64,000 bases of DNA from Christensenella timonensis (GTDB taxonomy: Bacteria; Bacillota; Clostridia; Christensenellales; Christensenellaceae): positions 620,001 through 684,000 of the forward strand of contig NZ_FLKP01000002.1 in assembly GCF_900087015.1 (NCBI RefSeq), given 5' to 3'. The notes below the pieces were generated by a model that saw nothing but the letters and a program-made list of their open reading frames with translations, was not told the origin of the DNA and did no database searches. Below are positions 22,909 to 30,560 of this stretch, piece by piece; within the stretch, counting starts at the first letter, position 1; the number at the start of each line of letters is the position of its first letter. A program made the position numbers and the translations under genes.

Positions 22909-22959
22909 GTATCCAAATGGAAGTTTCGATAAAACAATCAATCCTATTGTGAGCAAACA

Positions 22960-22994
22960 AAAAGGCTTTTGAAAGAATTCAAAAGCCTTTTATC
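22960..22994. terminator. Terminator next to attL, probably the original tRNA-fMet terminator
   Basis: A perfect 14-bp hairpin: AAAAGGCTTTTGAA (22960-22973) pairs with TTCAAAAGCCTTTT (22978-22991). It sits a few bases outside the left att repeat. In the minus direction it is where the terminator of the uninterrupted tRNA-fMet gene would lie, so the element probably displaced it from the tRNA. Confidence 0.8.
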
Positions 22995-22995
22995 G

Positions 22996-23021
22996 TTGTG
23001 GTTGCGGGGACAGGATTTGAA
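22996..23021 (+). repeat. attL: 26-bp direct repeat of the tRNA-fMet 3' end
   Basis: Identical over 26 bp to 33413-33438, running from just outside the CCA end into the T-arm. The two sequences diverge at the next base. This is the distal attachment site left by integration. Confidence 0.88.
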
Positions 23022-23129
23022 TTTGTTCGCGCCTATTTCAGCCTGTTTCATACAATGTCATTCCGTCCAAAATCCGCATGGTTAAGCCATTCCTTGTTTC
23101 GGCCTATATTGCTCAAATTTCCTGCTGAC

Positions 23130-23155
23130 ATTCTGTAAAGGGTAAATTAAAGGGT
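23130..23155 (+). repeat. Candidate left arm-type integrase binding site
   Basis: 26 bp identical to 33328-33353, which lies inside the 3' end of the integrase gene. Each copy contains two TAAAGGGT direct repeats 12 bp apart. Paired short direct repeats near both ends are the usual form of arm-type sites for lambda/Tn916-type integrases. The role is inferred. Confidence 0.6.
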
Positions 23156-23193
23156 GGTAAATATCATCAAGAAATCCGATAAAAAAGGACTTT

Positions 23194-23604
23194 TCAGCCC
23201 TTCTTATTTCGTCTTGTATTACTATTTTTGGTGCTATGATAATTTGTTATAGCTGTTAACAGTGCATCTATGCTTTTTTCATCTAAATTCTCAATGACAT
23301 CATACAATTTTGTAATAACTTTGGGGCTTAACTTTTTTGAAGTCATCTGCACCAGACTTTCAGCAGACTTATCCATGCTATATTTGGGCGCAAAAAATTC
23401 AGATAAAGTAATGCCGAAATAATTACAAATATCATTGATACTTGCTATACTAGGCATTCTTTTCATACGAAACATTGCTGACAAAAAGTTTTCCGAATGT
23501 CCCATTAACTCGCCTAATGTTTTTAAACTTTTTACATCAGACGAATCAATAAGCTGTTTCGTTCTTTTTAAAACAAATTCTCTTACTTCTTTTTCATTAT
23601 CCAT
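23194..23604 (-). CDS. XRE-like transcriptional regulator of the mobile element
   Basis: A 136-residue A+T-rich gene. The N-terminal half holds a Cro/CI-like helix-turn-helix (SLKTLGELMGHSENFLSAMFRMKRMPSIASINDICNYFGITLSEFF). The C-terminal half is helical and charged (TSKKLSPKVITKLYDVIENLDEKSIDALLTAI) and may be a dimerisation or signal-sensing region. It is the first gene inside attL and is transcribed toward it. Upstream inverted repeats may be its operator. It is a likely control gene for element maintenance; its targets are not visible. Confidence 0.75.
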   Translation of the reverse strand: MDNEKEVREFVLKRTKQLIDSSDVKSLKTLGELMGHSENFLSAMFRMKRMPSIASINDICNYFGITLSEFFAPKYSMDKSAESLVQMTSKKLSPKVITKLYDVIENLDEKSIDALLTAITNYHSTKNSNTRRNKKG

Positions 23605-23941
23605 AGCTATAGTATAAGATTGACTGCATAACGCGATTCGTCTTACGCATCGGAAAATCTAATTGTTTTCCGACGCGCAGGGTGTTATAATTATTTTGTA
23701 AACCTGATCTATAGTTTACATGATGAAATGCTTTTCATGGGTTAAAATGCTTCAAAAGAAGCATTGCCGAAGAAATTTAATCTCGTTTGGTGCGTGAGAG
23801 AATATGACTGCGAGCCCTTCAACTTTTTTAAGAGCATTATATTCTTATCTTCAGTAAGACACTGATGTCGTGAAGTAATCGCTATTTGCTCAAATTGTAT
23901 TCTCCTCAACGCGCCAGCATCTAAAGAAAGCCGGAAAATTT
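23605..23941. promoter_or_regulatory. Gene-free 337-bp region with several inverted repeats
   Basis: No convincing ORF is present. Symmetric elements seen: CGGAAAA/TTTTCCG (23651-23672), GTAAAC/GTTTAC (23698-23719) and AATGCTT/AAGCATT with a 6-nt loop (23746-23765). The first pair lies about 47 bp before the XRE start and is the best operator candidate. The rest may be operators or RNA hairpins. Confidence 0.4.
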
Positions 23942-24421
23942 ATGAAAAAAAGCCCTAATTGCGGTATCTGGGCAAACTGCAGCATACCCCATTCTGAAAT
24001 AGATAGAGCTGCTTTGATCATTAAGAGCAAATTACTTGAACGGCTGGAAAATAAACAGTTCGATTATACTGTTTGCTTTATGAATGATGCGGATATGCTT
24101 TTTATGGAAACCGCCCTCAAGCTAAAAAAGGACTATCCAGACCTTTCAATTAGCGTCCTTCTGCCATATTGTACATGGCTTGATAGCCTAAGTACAGAGG
24201 AGCGCGAAAAACGCAAATCATATATGGCGCAGCTCGAATGTAAATATTATTACTGTGCGCAGGAATCTTACAGCGATCTTATGTTTATCTGCTCGTCACA
24301 GCTTTTGGATTTCTGCGACAATTTACTTGTAATCCAAACAGAACAACCTGATCGTTCTACGAATGATATGGTTATTTTAGCTAAAATTCTTAATTGCAAT
24401 GTTGATTTTATATCCTTATAG
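23942..24421 (+). CDS. Hypothetical protein, possible DUF1273/SLOG-like domain
   Basis: A 159-residue A+T-rich gene inside the element. It begins MKKSPNCGIWANCSIPHSEIDRA. The central layout (DADMLFMETALKLKKDYPDLSISVLLPYCTWLDSLSTEEREKRKSY, then LLDFCDNLLVI) resembles the second half of DUF1273 proteins. In those, a Gly/Asp-rich turn is followed by LKxxYP, LPY and a D-L/V-I strand, as in the gene at 20504-21082. The first-strand Gly-rich motif is weak. Function is unknown. It lies about 100 bp before the ars promoter and does not look like part of that operon. Confidence 0.6.
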   Translation: MKKSPNCGIWANCSIPHSEIDRAALIIKSKLLERLENKQFDYTVCFMNDADMLFMETALKLKKDYPDLSISVLLPYCTWLDSLSTEEREKRKSYMAQLECKYYYCAQESYSDLMFICSSQLLDFCDNLLVIQTEQPDRSTNDMVILAKILNCNVDFISL

Positions 24422-24467
24422 TATATCTCATTATATCATTTAAATTATTATCAATTCAAAAAACAGA

Positions 24468-24496
24468 TTGACAAACATCTATGTGTGGTATATATT
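24468..24496 (+). promoter_or_regulatory. ars operon promoter with ArsR-site candidate
   Basis: TTGACA (24468-24473), 17-bp spacer, TATATT (24491-24496). The spacer contains ACATCTATGT (24475-24484), a short inverted repeat. It shares ACATCTAT with a perfect inverted repeat found again before acr3. An ArsR dimer bound here would block polymerase. Confidence 0.75.
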
Positions 24497-24528
24497 ATAT
24501 ATAGACAATCATCAATGTGAGGTTGAGT

Positions 24529-24831
24529 ATGAAAACAGATTATACAGGTTATGCAAATATTTTTAAAGCGATTGCCGAGCCTACGCGATTACAAATTATA
24601 GATATGCTTTCGTGCGGTGAACTTTGTGCGTGTGTAATCCACGAAAAGTTTGATATTACGCAACCGACTTTATCCCACCACATGAAAGTATTATGCGATA
24701 GCGGTATTGTGATTCCACGAAAAGACGGAAAGTGGACACACTATTCTTTGAATGAACAACGGCTAAATGAAATCCGTAATTTTATGGATATGCTGACGGT
24801 TACTGAAAAGGACTGTATTTGTAACGAGTAA
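24529..24831 (+). CDS. arsR: ArsR-family arsenic-responsive repressor
   Basis: 100 residues from the ATG at 24529, with GAGG about 7 bases upstream. It is a winged-helix SmtB/ArsR repressor. The metal-site segment ELCACVIHEKF places a Cys pair (C-x-C) in the alpha3 position of classic As(III) sensors. The recognition helix is QPTLSHHMKVLCDSGIV, followed by the wing KDGKWTHYSLN. As(III) binding to the Cys residues would release it from the operator and induce the operon. It is the first gene of arsR-acr3-arsD-arsD-like-arsA-arsC. Confidence 0.93.
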   Translation: MKTDYTGYANIFKAIAEPTRLQIIDMLSCGELCACVIHEKFDITQPTLSHHMKVLCDSGIVIPRKDGKWTHYSLNEQRLNEIRNFMDMLTVTEKDCICNE

Positions 24832-24848
24832 TTTTTTTTGAAAAATAC

Positions 24849-24864
24849 ATAGATGAACATCTAT
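24849..24864 (+). promoter_or_regulatory. Inverted repeat between arsR and acr3
   Basis: ATAGATG (24849-24855), AA, CATCTAT (24858-24864): perfect 7-bp arms. The CATCTAT half also occurs in the promoter spacer at 24477-24483. It may be a second ArsR site giving separate control of the efflux genes. Confidence 0.5.
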
Positions 24865-24879
24865 ATAAAGGAGCGCATT

Positions 24880-25944
24880 ATGGAAGTGAAAGCAAAGCAA
24901 GGAATCGGATTTTTTGAAAAATATCTGACGGTATGGGTAGTTATCTGTATGGTCGCGGGGATTCTTATTAGCCAATTTCTGCCGCAGATTCCAAATTTCT
25001 TAAATCAATTTGAGTATGCCAATGTATCAATCCCGATTGCAATACTGATCTGGATTATGATTTACCCTATGATGATGAAAGTGGATTTTAAAAGTGTAAA
25101 AGACGTGGGAAAAAATCCGAAAGGGCTTTTTGTAACATGGGTGACAAACTGGCTGATTAAGCCGTTTACTATGTTCGGTATTGCCGCCTTGTTTTTCTAT
25201 GTGGTATTCAAAAACCTCATTCCCCCGGAACTTGCAAAAGATTACCTTGCCGGGGCTGTGCTTTTGGGGGCCGCGCCATGTACCGCAATGGTGTTTGTAT
25301 GGAGCACACTTACAAAGGGCAATCCTGCCTATACCGTGGTGCAAGTGGCGACAAATGACCTTATTATCCTTTTTGCATTCGTGCCGATTGTAAAATTCCT
25401 ACTTGGCGTAAGCAATGTTGAGGTTCCGTGGGATACGCTGTTCTTATCGGTTCTCCTGTTTGTGGTTATTCCCCTCACTGCTGGAATCCTAACACGGGTA
25501 TTGATGATAAAGAAAAAAGGAACTGACTACTTTAACCAAAAGTTTGTACCGAAATTCAATAATGTCACGGTAATCGGTTTGCTTTTAACGCTTATTATCC
25601 TGTTTTCGTTTCAAGGACAGACGATACTTGCAAATCCGGTGCATATTCTGTTGATTGCTGTGCCGCTTATTATTCAGACGTTCCTGATCTTCTTTATCGC
25701 GTACTTTGCTTGTAAACTGCTAAAGCTATCGTTTGACATAGCGGCTCCGGCTGGCATGATTGGCGCGTCAAACTTTTTTGAATTGGCGGTAGCGGTAGCA
25801 ATCGCGCTGTTTGGAGCAAATTCCCCCGTTGCGCTTGCAACAACGGTTGGCGTATTGGTAGAAGTCCCTGTTATGCTGACGCTTGTAAAAATTGCAAATC
25901 GTACTCAAAAGTGGTTCCCGCCACTAAAAATAAAAGAAATATAG
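24880..25944 (+). CDS. acr3: Acr3-family arsenite efflux permease
   Basis: 354 residues from the ATG at 24880, with AAGGAG 7 bases upstream; the in-frame ATG at 24853 overlaps an inverted repeat. An integral membrane protein with about ten hydrophobic segments (for example VWVVICMVAGILISQFL and LLFVVIPLTAGILTRVLMI). The family's essential Cys lies in LGAAPCTAMVFVWS, and the late motif GASNFFELAVAVAIALFG is kept. Acr3 exports As(OH)3 or arsenite by proton-motive force. With ArsA in the same operon it may be ATP-driven. Confidence 0.93.
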   Translation: MEVKAKQGIGFFEKYLTVWVVICMVAGILISQFLPQIPNFLNQFEYANVSIPIAILIWIMIYPMMMKVDFKSVKDVGKNPKGLFVTWVTNWLIKPFTMFGIAALFFYVVFKNLIPPELAKDYLAGAVLLGAAPCTAMVFVWSTLTKGNPAYTVVQVATNDLIILFAFVPIVKFLLGVSNVEVPWDTLFLSVLLFVVIPLTAGILTRVLMIKKKGTDYFNQKFVPKFNNVTVIGLLLTLIILFSFQGQTILANPVHILLIAVPLIIQTFLIFFIAYFACKLLKLSFDIAAPAGMIGASNFFELAVAVAIALFGANSPVALATTVGVLVEVPVMLTLVKIANRTQKWFPPLKIKEI

Positions 25945-25966
25945 TATAAAGAAAGAGGTAATAAAA

Positions 25967-26353
25967 ATGAAAAAAATGCAAATATTTGAACCGGCAATGT
26001 GCTGTGAAACAGGGCTTTGCGGAGTATCTATTGACCCCGAACTGCTCCGCATTTCAACAGTGGTAAATACGCTGAAAGGCAACGGCATAGATATTGAACG
26101 TTTCAATCTGAATAGTGCGCCTATGGAATTTGTAACCAATGAAGTCATAAACAAATACATTAACGAGCAAGGCCCGGAAGGACTACCCGCCGTGTTACTT
26201 GACGGTGAAATTATCATGACTGGCAAATATCCAACAAATGAAGAATTTACGAAGCTGCTCGATCTTCCGGAGGGATTACTAAAGGAACTTGACAAAGAAG
26301 AAAGCGGCGGTTGCTGTTGTTGTGGCGGTGATGATAATGGTTCGTGCTGCTGA
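25967..26353 (+). CDS. arsD: ArsD arsenic metallochaperone
   Basis: A 128-residue thioredoxin-fold protein. The As(III) site C12-C13-C18 is in MCCETGLCG, the fold segment is LPAVLLDGEIIMTGKYPTNEEF, and vicinal Cys runs occur at the C terminus (GGCCCCGG and SCC). ArsD carries As(III) from cytosolic thiols to ArsA and raises its ATPase activity. The gene starts 22 bp after acr3 with AAAGAGG and overlaps the next gene. Confidence 0.93.
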   Translation: MKKMQIFEPAMCCETGLCGVSIDPELLRISTVVNTLKGNGIDIERFNLNSAPMEFVTNEVINKYINEQGPEGLPAVLLDGEIIMTGKYPTNEEFTKLLDLPEGLLKELDKEESGGCCCCGGDDNGSCC

Positions 26354-26633
26354 CCGCTCATTAACATTTTACGAATCGCGGAAATATTGTAACGACAACA
26401 AACTGGAATGCTCGGCTTTTGAAAAGCGAGTAAAGAATATTTCCTGCTGTCCCGTCAAACGACTTTTCTATGAGGACAGCAAAGAAGAATGTATGAGTAA
26501 CCGCGATGTGAATGATGTAATAAGCTGTGCGGGAGTAGAAATGTTACCCATAACGATTATCGACGGGGCTTTATGTAAGCTGGAAAAATACCCGTCAGAT
26601 GAAGAAATTAGAAACATGAAAGGCAAAAGATAA
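26337..26633 (+). CDS. ArsD-related small Cys-containing protein
   Basis: About 98 residues if started at ATG 26337 (26331 is also possible), overlapping the arsD end in another frame. The C-terminal half (MLPITIIDGALCKLEKYPSDEEIRNM) matches the end of the ArsD fold (LPAVLLDGEIIMTGKYPTNEEF). The upstream part has CxxF, ISCC, EEC and ISC instead of the N-terminal MCC site. It looks like a diverged ArsD paralogue or related chaperone. It overlaps arsA by one base (TAATG), so translation is coupled. Possible roles: a second thiol carrier or a regulator. Confidence 0.6.
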   Translation: MVRAADRSLTFYESRKYCNDNKLECSAFEKRVKNISCCPVKRLFYEDSKEECMSNRDVNDVISCAGVEMLPITIIDGALCKLEKYPSDEEIRNMKGKR

Positions 26634-28372
26634 TGAATTTATTTAACCCAATGAAAGACATATCAACAAAATACTTGTTTTTTACAGGAAAAGGCGGCGT
26701 TGGTAAAACTTCTGTCGCGTGTGCAACGGCGGTTTCCCTTGCGGATAGTGGCAAAAAAGTGTTGCTAATCAGCACAGACCCCGCTTCTAATTTGCAGGAC
26801 GTTTTTGAAACAAACCTGACAAACAAGGGCGTTCCGATCAAGGACGTTCCCAATCTTGTTGTCGCTAATCTCGACCCGATACAGGCGGCGGCTGAATACA
26901 AGGAAAGTGTAATCGCTCCCTATCGCGGGAAACTCCCGGACGCTGTACTTGCCAATATGGAAGAACAACTTTCCGGCTCCTGTACGGTAGAAATTGCAGC
27001 ATTCAACGAGTTTTCCAACTTTATCACGGACGACACGGTAGAAAATGAATATGACACGATCATATTTGATACCGCGCCGACGGGTCATACTTTGCGTATG
27101 TTACAACTCCCGTCTGCATGGAGTAACTTTATTAGCGAAAGTACACACGGCGCGTCATGCTTGGGGCAGCTTTCCGGGCTTGAAAGTAAAAAGGCGGTAT
27201 ATAAAGAAGCAGTAGAAACATTATCAGACGGCAACAAGACTACACTTCTTTTGGTTGCTCGTCCAGAGGACACGCCGCTAAAAGAAGCGGAACGCGCTTC
27301 AAAGGAATTGTTCGACCTCGGTGTGAGAAATCAAGCAATGGTAATCAACGGCGTACTGCAAACGCATGATGATGTAATATCCGATAGCCTGTATAAAAAG
27401 CAACAAAAATCACTCGCAAATATGCCCGATTCCCTAAAAGACGTTACCACTTTTGAGGTTCCCTTACGGGCATATAATATTACGGGCCTTGACAATATCC
27501 GGGCGCTTTTGGCGCATGACAACGTTGCCGCCGCGCATGATACGATAGTTCCCGATAGAATCCCAGAATTGAAGAATGTGATTGACGATCTTTACCGTTC
27601 CCACAAAAAAGTTATTTTTACAATGGGAAAAGGCGGGGTCGGCAAAACAACGGTTGCGGCGGCTATTGCACTGGGCCTAGCTGAAAAAGGACAGAAAGTG
27701 CATTTAACGACGACTGACCCAGCGGCGCATTTGAAGTTTGTTATAGACCAAAATAGCAGCATTACAATGAGCCATATTGACGAACACGCAGAGCTTAAAA
27801 AATATCAGGAAGAAGTTTTAGCAAAAGCACGGAAAACAATGAGCGAAGATGATATTGCGTATGTTGAAGAAGATTTACGCTCCCCTTGCACACAGGAAAT
27901 CGCCGTATTCCGTCGCTTTGCTGAAATTGTTGAAAAAGCGGAAGATCAAATTGTTGTGATAGACACCGCTCCAACGGGACATACTTTGCTCTTGCTGGAT
28001 TCAACGCAGAGTTATCACCGGGAAGTAAAACGCACGCAGGGGGACATACCCGAATCGGTTAAAAAGCTGCTTCCGCGTTTACGTTCAAACGAAACGGAGG
28101 TTATCATTGTTACTCTTGCGGAAACAACGCCTGTCTACGAAGCATTGCGTTTGGAAGATGATTTGAAACGTGCTGATATTGCCACAAAATGGTGGGTTAT
28201 TAACTCGTCGCTCTATCATACACACACTACCAATAAGCTATTGGCGGCAAAGGCAAGCAATGAAATACGTTGGATTAACAAAGTTGCCGAACATTCCAAT
28301 GGAAATTTCGCAGTAATTCCGTGGAATGCGGACGAGGTAAAGGGAGATAAGCTGAAAGAACTTATCCAGTAA
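26633..28372 (+). CDS. arsA: ArsA arsenite-transporting ATPase (two-domain)
   Basis: 579 residues with two homologous halves. Each has a deviant Walker A: FTGKGGVGKTS near residue 18 and FTMGKGGVGKTT near 330. Each also has the signature DTAPTGHTL. Cys residues in SGSCTVEIAAF and RSPCTQEIAVF match the metal-binding region between the nucleotide sites. ArsA couples ATP hydrolysis to arsenite export through the membrane permease; pairing with Acr3 and not ArsB is common in Firmicutes. Length is normal for the duplicated form. Confidence 0.95.
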   Translation: MNLFNPMKDISTKYLFFTGKGGVGKTSVACATAVSLADSGKKVLLISTDPASNLQDVFETNLTNKGVPIKDVPNLVVANLDPIQAAAEYKESVIAPYRGKLPDAVLANMEEQLSGSCTVEIAAFNEFSNFITDDTVENEYDTIIFDTAPTGHTLRMLQLPSAWSNFISESTHGASCLGQLSGLESKKAVYKEAVETLSDGNKTTLLLVARPEDTPLKEAERASKELFDLGVRNQAMVINGVLQTHDDVISDSLYKKQQKSLANMPDSLKDVTTFEVPLRAYNITGLDNIRALLAHDNVAAAHDTIVPDRIPELKNVIDDLYRSHKKVIFTMGKGGVGKTTVAAAIALGLAEKGQKVHLTTTDPAAHLKFVIDQNSSITMSHIDEHAELKKYQEEVLAKARKTMSEDDIAYVEEDLRSPCTQEIAVFRRFAEIVEKAEDQIVVIDTAPTGHTLLLLDSTQSYHREVKRTQGDIPESVKKLLPRLRSNETEVIIVTLAETTPVYEALRLEDDLKRADIATKWWVINSSLYHTHTTNKLLAAKASNEIRWINKVAEHSNGNFAVIPWNADEVKGDKLKELIQ

Positions 28373-28381
28373 GGAGCAGCT

Positions 28382-28786
28382 ATGGAAAAGGTAGCTTTTG
28401 TGTGTGTTCATAACTCCTGCCGTTCACAGATCGCGGAAGCCTTAGGAAAGCATCTCGCATCTGATGTATTTGAAAGCTATTCAGCAGGAACAGAAACAAA
28501 GCCCAATATCAACAAGAATGCGGTACGGCTTATGAAGCGGAAGTATGGTATAGATATGGAAAAAACACAATATTCAAAGCTATTATCGGAACTTCCCCCT
28601 GTTGGCGTGGTTATTACAATGGGGTGTAATGTCAACTGCCCGATTCTTCCCTGCAAATACAGGGAAGATTGGGGCATTGACGACCCAACCGGGAAGGACG
28701 ATAGTTTCTTTTTAGCGGTAATTTCAGAAATTGAATCCCATATATTAGACTTGAAAAAGCGAATAAATAGTAAGCGCAAAATATAA
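28382..28786 (+). CDS. arsC: Thioredoxin-type arsenate reductase
   Basis: 134 residues with a low-molecular-weight phosphatase fold. The P-loop is CVHNSCRSQIAEAL (nucleophile Cys and Arg), a resolving-cysteine segment is MGCNVNCPILPC, and DWGIDDPTGKDD carries the general acid Asp-Pro. It reduces arsenate to arsenite for export. Ribosome-binding site AAGGAG; last gene of the operon, directly followed by a terminator. Confidence 0.93.
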   Translation: MEKVAFVCVHNSCRSQIAEALGKHLASDVFESYSAGTETKPNINKNAVRLMKRKYGIDMEKTQYSKLLSELPPVGVVITMGCNVNCPILPCKYREDWGIDDPTGKDDSFFLAVISEIESHILDLKKRINSKRKI

Positions 28787-28820
28787 AAACGAGGTCGCAT
28801 GGTTGCGGCCTCGTTTTTAT
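28785..28820. terminator. Terminator of the ars operon
   Basis: AAAAACGAGG(T)CGCA pairs with TGCG(G)CCTCGTTTTT across a short loop. Strong stem and T-run. It also works in the reverse direction for the convergent mob transcript. Confidence 0.85.
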
Positions 28821-28832
28821 ATATGTGCGCTA

Positions 28833-29348
28833 CTAGAATATTCTTGTCAAAATATACCACAATCCCGATATTGCCGGAACGACGCAAAGAGCGATAAACA
28901 GTCCCTTGCAAGTTTTCAGCACATTGAGAGATTTTTTGATGTCCTGCGTCACCGTATTCACGTATGATCTGCTGGCGTTCTTGACTTCTTTTATTGATTT
29001 ATCAAATCCGCTCAGGTGTGTCTCACAAACTTCGTTCGTCGTCGTGACTAATGTGCCTGTGGCTTCTTTTATGCTGTCCTTGAGCATTTCGTTGCTCACC
29101 TCGATTTCTTTCATTTTCATGTCCATTTCTTCCAATGTCTGATTGATCTGGGAATACTCGCTCGTAATCGCTTCCTGGAATTTCCGTGAGCTTTCTTCGG
29201 ATTTCTTCCACAGTGAGGTTAGCTCCATGTACTGTTTCGTGAGAACGTCCACGTTGATCCTCGTATCCAATAGTCCTTCCGGGTTCGTGATCGTCACTTT
29301 CAGGCACCCGTTTTCCTCTTGTTTCTTCAATGCTTCCTCGTAGGTCAT
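28833..29348 (-). CDS. MobB-like coiled-coil membrane protein overlapping mobA
   Basis: A 171-residue frame with a long charged heptad-like coiled coil (about residues 35-95) and a C-terminal hydrophobic segment (GLFIALCVVPAISGLWYIL). It overlaps the last 326 bases of mobA on the same strand in a different frame. ColE1-type plasmids nest mobB and mobD inside mobA in the same way, and MobB there is a membrane-associated helper of relaxase transfer. Both frames look protein-like, so I call both; the role is inferred from position and architecture. Confidence 0.7.
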   Translation of the reverse strand: MTYEEALKKQEENGCLKVTITNPEGLLDTRINVDVLTKQYMELTSLWKKSEESSRKFQEAITSEYSQINQTLEEMDMKMKEIEVSNEMLKDSIKEATGTLVTTTNEVCETHLSGFDKSIKEVKNASRSYVNTVTQDIKKSLNVLKTCKGLFIALCVVPAISGLWYILTRIF

Positions 29349-30096
29349 ACTCCAAGCCCTCCTTGCTTATGTCGATCTTGAATATTTGGGATAAGCGGCG
29401 GTCGCGTATCTTATGCCCGTCCTTGTCGATGAAAACAATGTATTTCCGGCGGTCTGTCCATTGGACTTCAAAGCCCTGCTCCTTCATGTTTTGGATAAAC
29501 ACCTGTCGGCTTAAAGCTGTGGATTTTGCCTTAACGATTGCTTTCATCGTATCGAACACCCAACTTTGGTAAGTACCTTGCACCGCCTTTTCAATCGCCT
29601 TATACATCCCCATATCAAACGTCGTGATTTCATTGTTCTTTTGGCAGATGGATTTCCCGTGCTCTCGCACGATCACGTCGGACAAATCCTTTAATTCCTG
29701 CAATTTTGCTTTGGAATAGCGAAATTTATATCCATGCTCAAAGCTGACCGAATTGACGATCCAATGCGTATGGATATGGTCTTTGTCCTTGTGGGTGGCA
29801 AAGCACACTTCATAACCGCGAAACATGGGGCTGCGGGTGATAAGCTCGTAGGCAATTTGATTTGCTTCTTCAACCGTTATATTTTCCTCCTTCGGAAAGC
29901 TCTGTATAAAATGCTTATACTGCCTGCCCCCCGTTTTACGCCACGCCCGTTTTGTCGCTTTCATATCGTCAATCGCTGTTGCAAGATTACAGTTGTACCC
30001 ACCGACCAGACGCCGCTCAGTTTTTTCATGCTTCATGATGTAGTTGATCGCTTTGGCGATACTGGCCTTTGAATTGACTGCTTTTATGATTGCCAT
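29023..30096 (-). CDS. mobA: Relaxase (MobA/VirD2-like, MOBP type)
   Basis: 357 residues. The N-terminal relaxase domain has a Tyr in SIAKAINYIMKHEKT (motif I) and the metal-binding His motif in KDKDHIHTHWIVNSVSF (motif III). The C-terminal third is polar and rich in Arg, Glu and His. Such enzymes nick oriT, stay covalently bound to the 5' end and lead the strand into a recipient through a helper's conjugation pore. The start overlaps the end of mobC by 13 bases. The C terminus shares DNA with the MobB-like frame. Confidence 0.9.
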   Translation of the reverse strand: MAIIKAVNSKASIAKAINYIMKHEKTERRLVGGYNCNLATAIDDMKATKRAWRKTGGRQYKHFIQSFPKEENITVEEANQIAYELITRSPMFRGYEVCFATHKDKDHIHTHWIVNSVSFEHGYKFRYSKAKLQELKDLSDVIVREHGKSICQKNNEITTFDMGMYKAIEKAVQGTYQSWVFDTMKAIVKAKSTALSRQVFIQNMKEQGFEVQWTDRRKYIVFIDKDGHKIRDRRLSQIFKIDISKEGLEYDLRGSIEETRGKRVPESDDHEPGRTIGYEDQRGRSHETVHGANLTVEEIRRKLTEIPGSDYERVFPDQSDIGRNGHENERNRGEQRNAQGQHKRSHRHISHDDERSL

Positions 30097-30389
30097 TCAC
30101 ACATCAACTCCTTCAGCGCAGAATACATCTGCGACAGCTCCGGCGAACAGTCCGTTATCAATCCGGCGTTCACATGATAGGCGATCTGATTGACGTTGTT
30201 CCCAATCGCTTTCAATTCCTTCACTACTTCAAGCCCACCTTCCTTTACATGGATTTCTTTTCCGAGCAATGAGCGCAGAGCGTATTCCCGAAGCGATAAG
30301 CCCGACCTCTTGACTTTCGCCCTGATTGCCGCAAGCTCCCTGTCCGATACCCTGATACTGACGCAATGTTTCCTGCTGCGGTTTGCCAT
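30084..30389 (-). CDS. mobC: MobC relaxosome accessory protein
   Basis: About 101 residues from the ATG at 30389, preceded by GGAAGGTGG; an upstream in-frame ATG at 30416 would place that site inside the gene. Ribbon-helix-helix-like start (KHCVSIRVSDRELAAIRAKVKRSGLSLREYALRSLLGK), then the MobC segment ELKAIGNNVNQIAYHVNAG. MobC binds near oriT and helps the relaxase melt DNA. It lies directly next to the candidate oriT. Confidence 0.88.
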   Translation of the reverse strand: MANRSRKHCVSIRVSDRELAAIRAKVKRSGLSLREYALRSLLGKEIHVKEGGLEVVKELKAIGNNVNQIAYHVNAGLITDCSPELSQMYSALKELMCEWQS

Positions 30390-30416
30390 GTTCCACCTTC
30401 CTTTGGTTTCGCTCAT

Positions 30417-30545
30417 GGGGGTTCAAAGGGGGTTCTCCCCTTTGCAAGCGTCCAAGTGGCACGCCACTTGGGGAGCTTGCCTTCCTCTGTACGATACGGA
30501 GCAGGAGTACCGCCACAAGGCGGTATTCCTGTCTGCTGTATCGTT
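30417..30545. other. Candidate origin of transfer (cluster of inverted repeats)
   Basis: A 130-bp gene-free stretch between mobC and xis. It contains CAAAGGGG/CCCCTTTG (30424-30444), a GCAAGC/GCTTGC frame around CCAAGTGGC/GCCACTTGG (30444-30480), and a longer hairpin with CGATAC/GTATCG outside and TACCGCC-ACAA-GGCGGTA inside (30492-30543). Nested repeats beside mobC are typical of MOBP oriT regions. The nic site was not identified. Confidence 0.6.
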
Positions 30546-30560
30546 CGGGGAAGTGGGCGC

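Noticed and set aside
23130-23155. Remnant of a second integrase gene at the left end
   Set aside because: Only 26 bp match the integrase tail and no att core follows on the expected side; paired arm-type binding sites explain it better.
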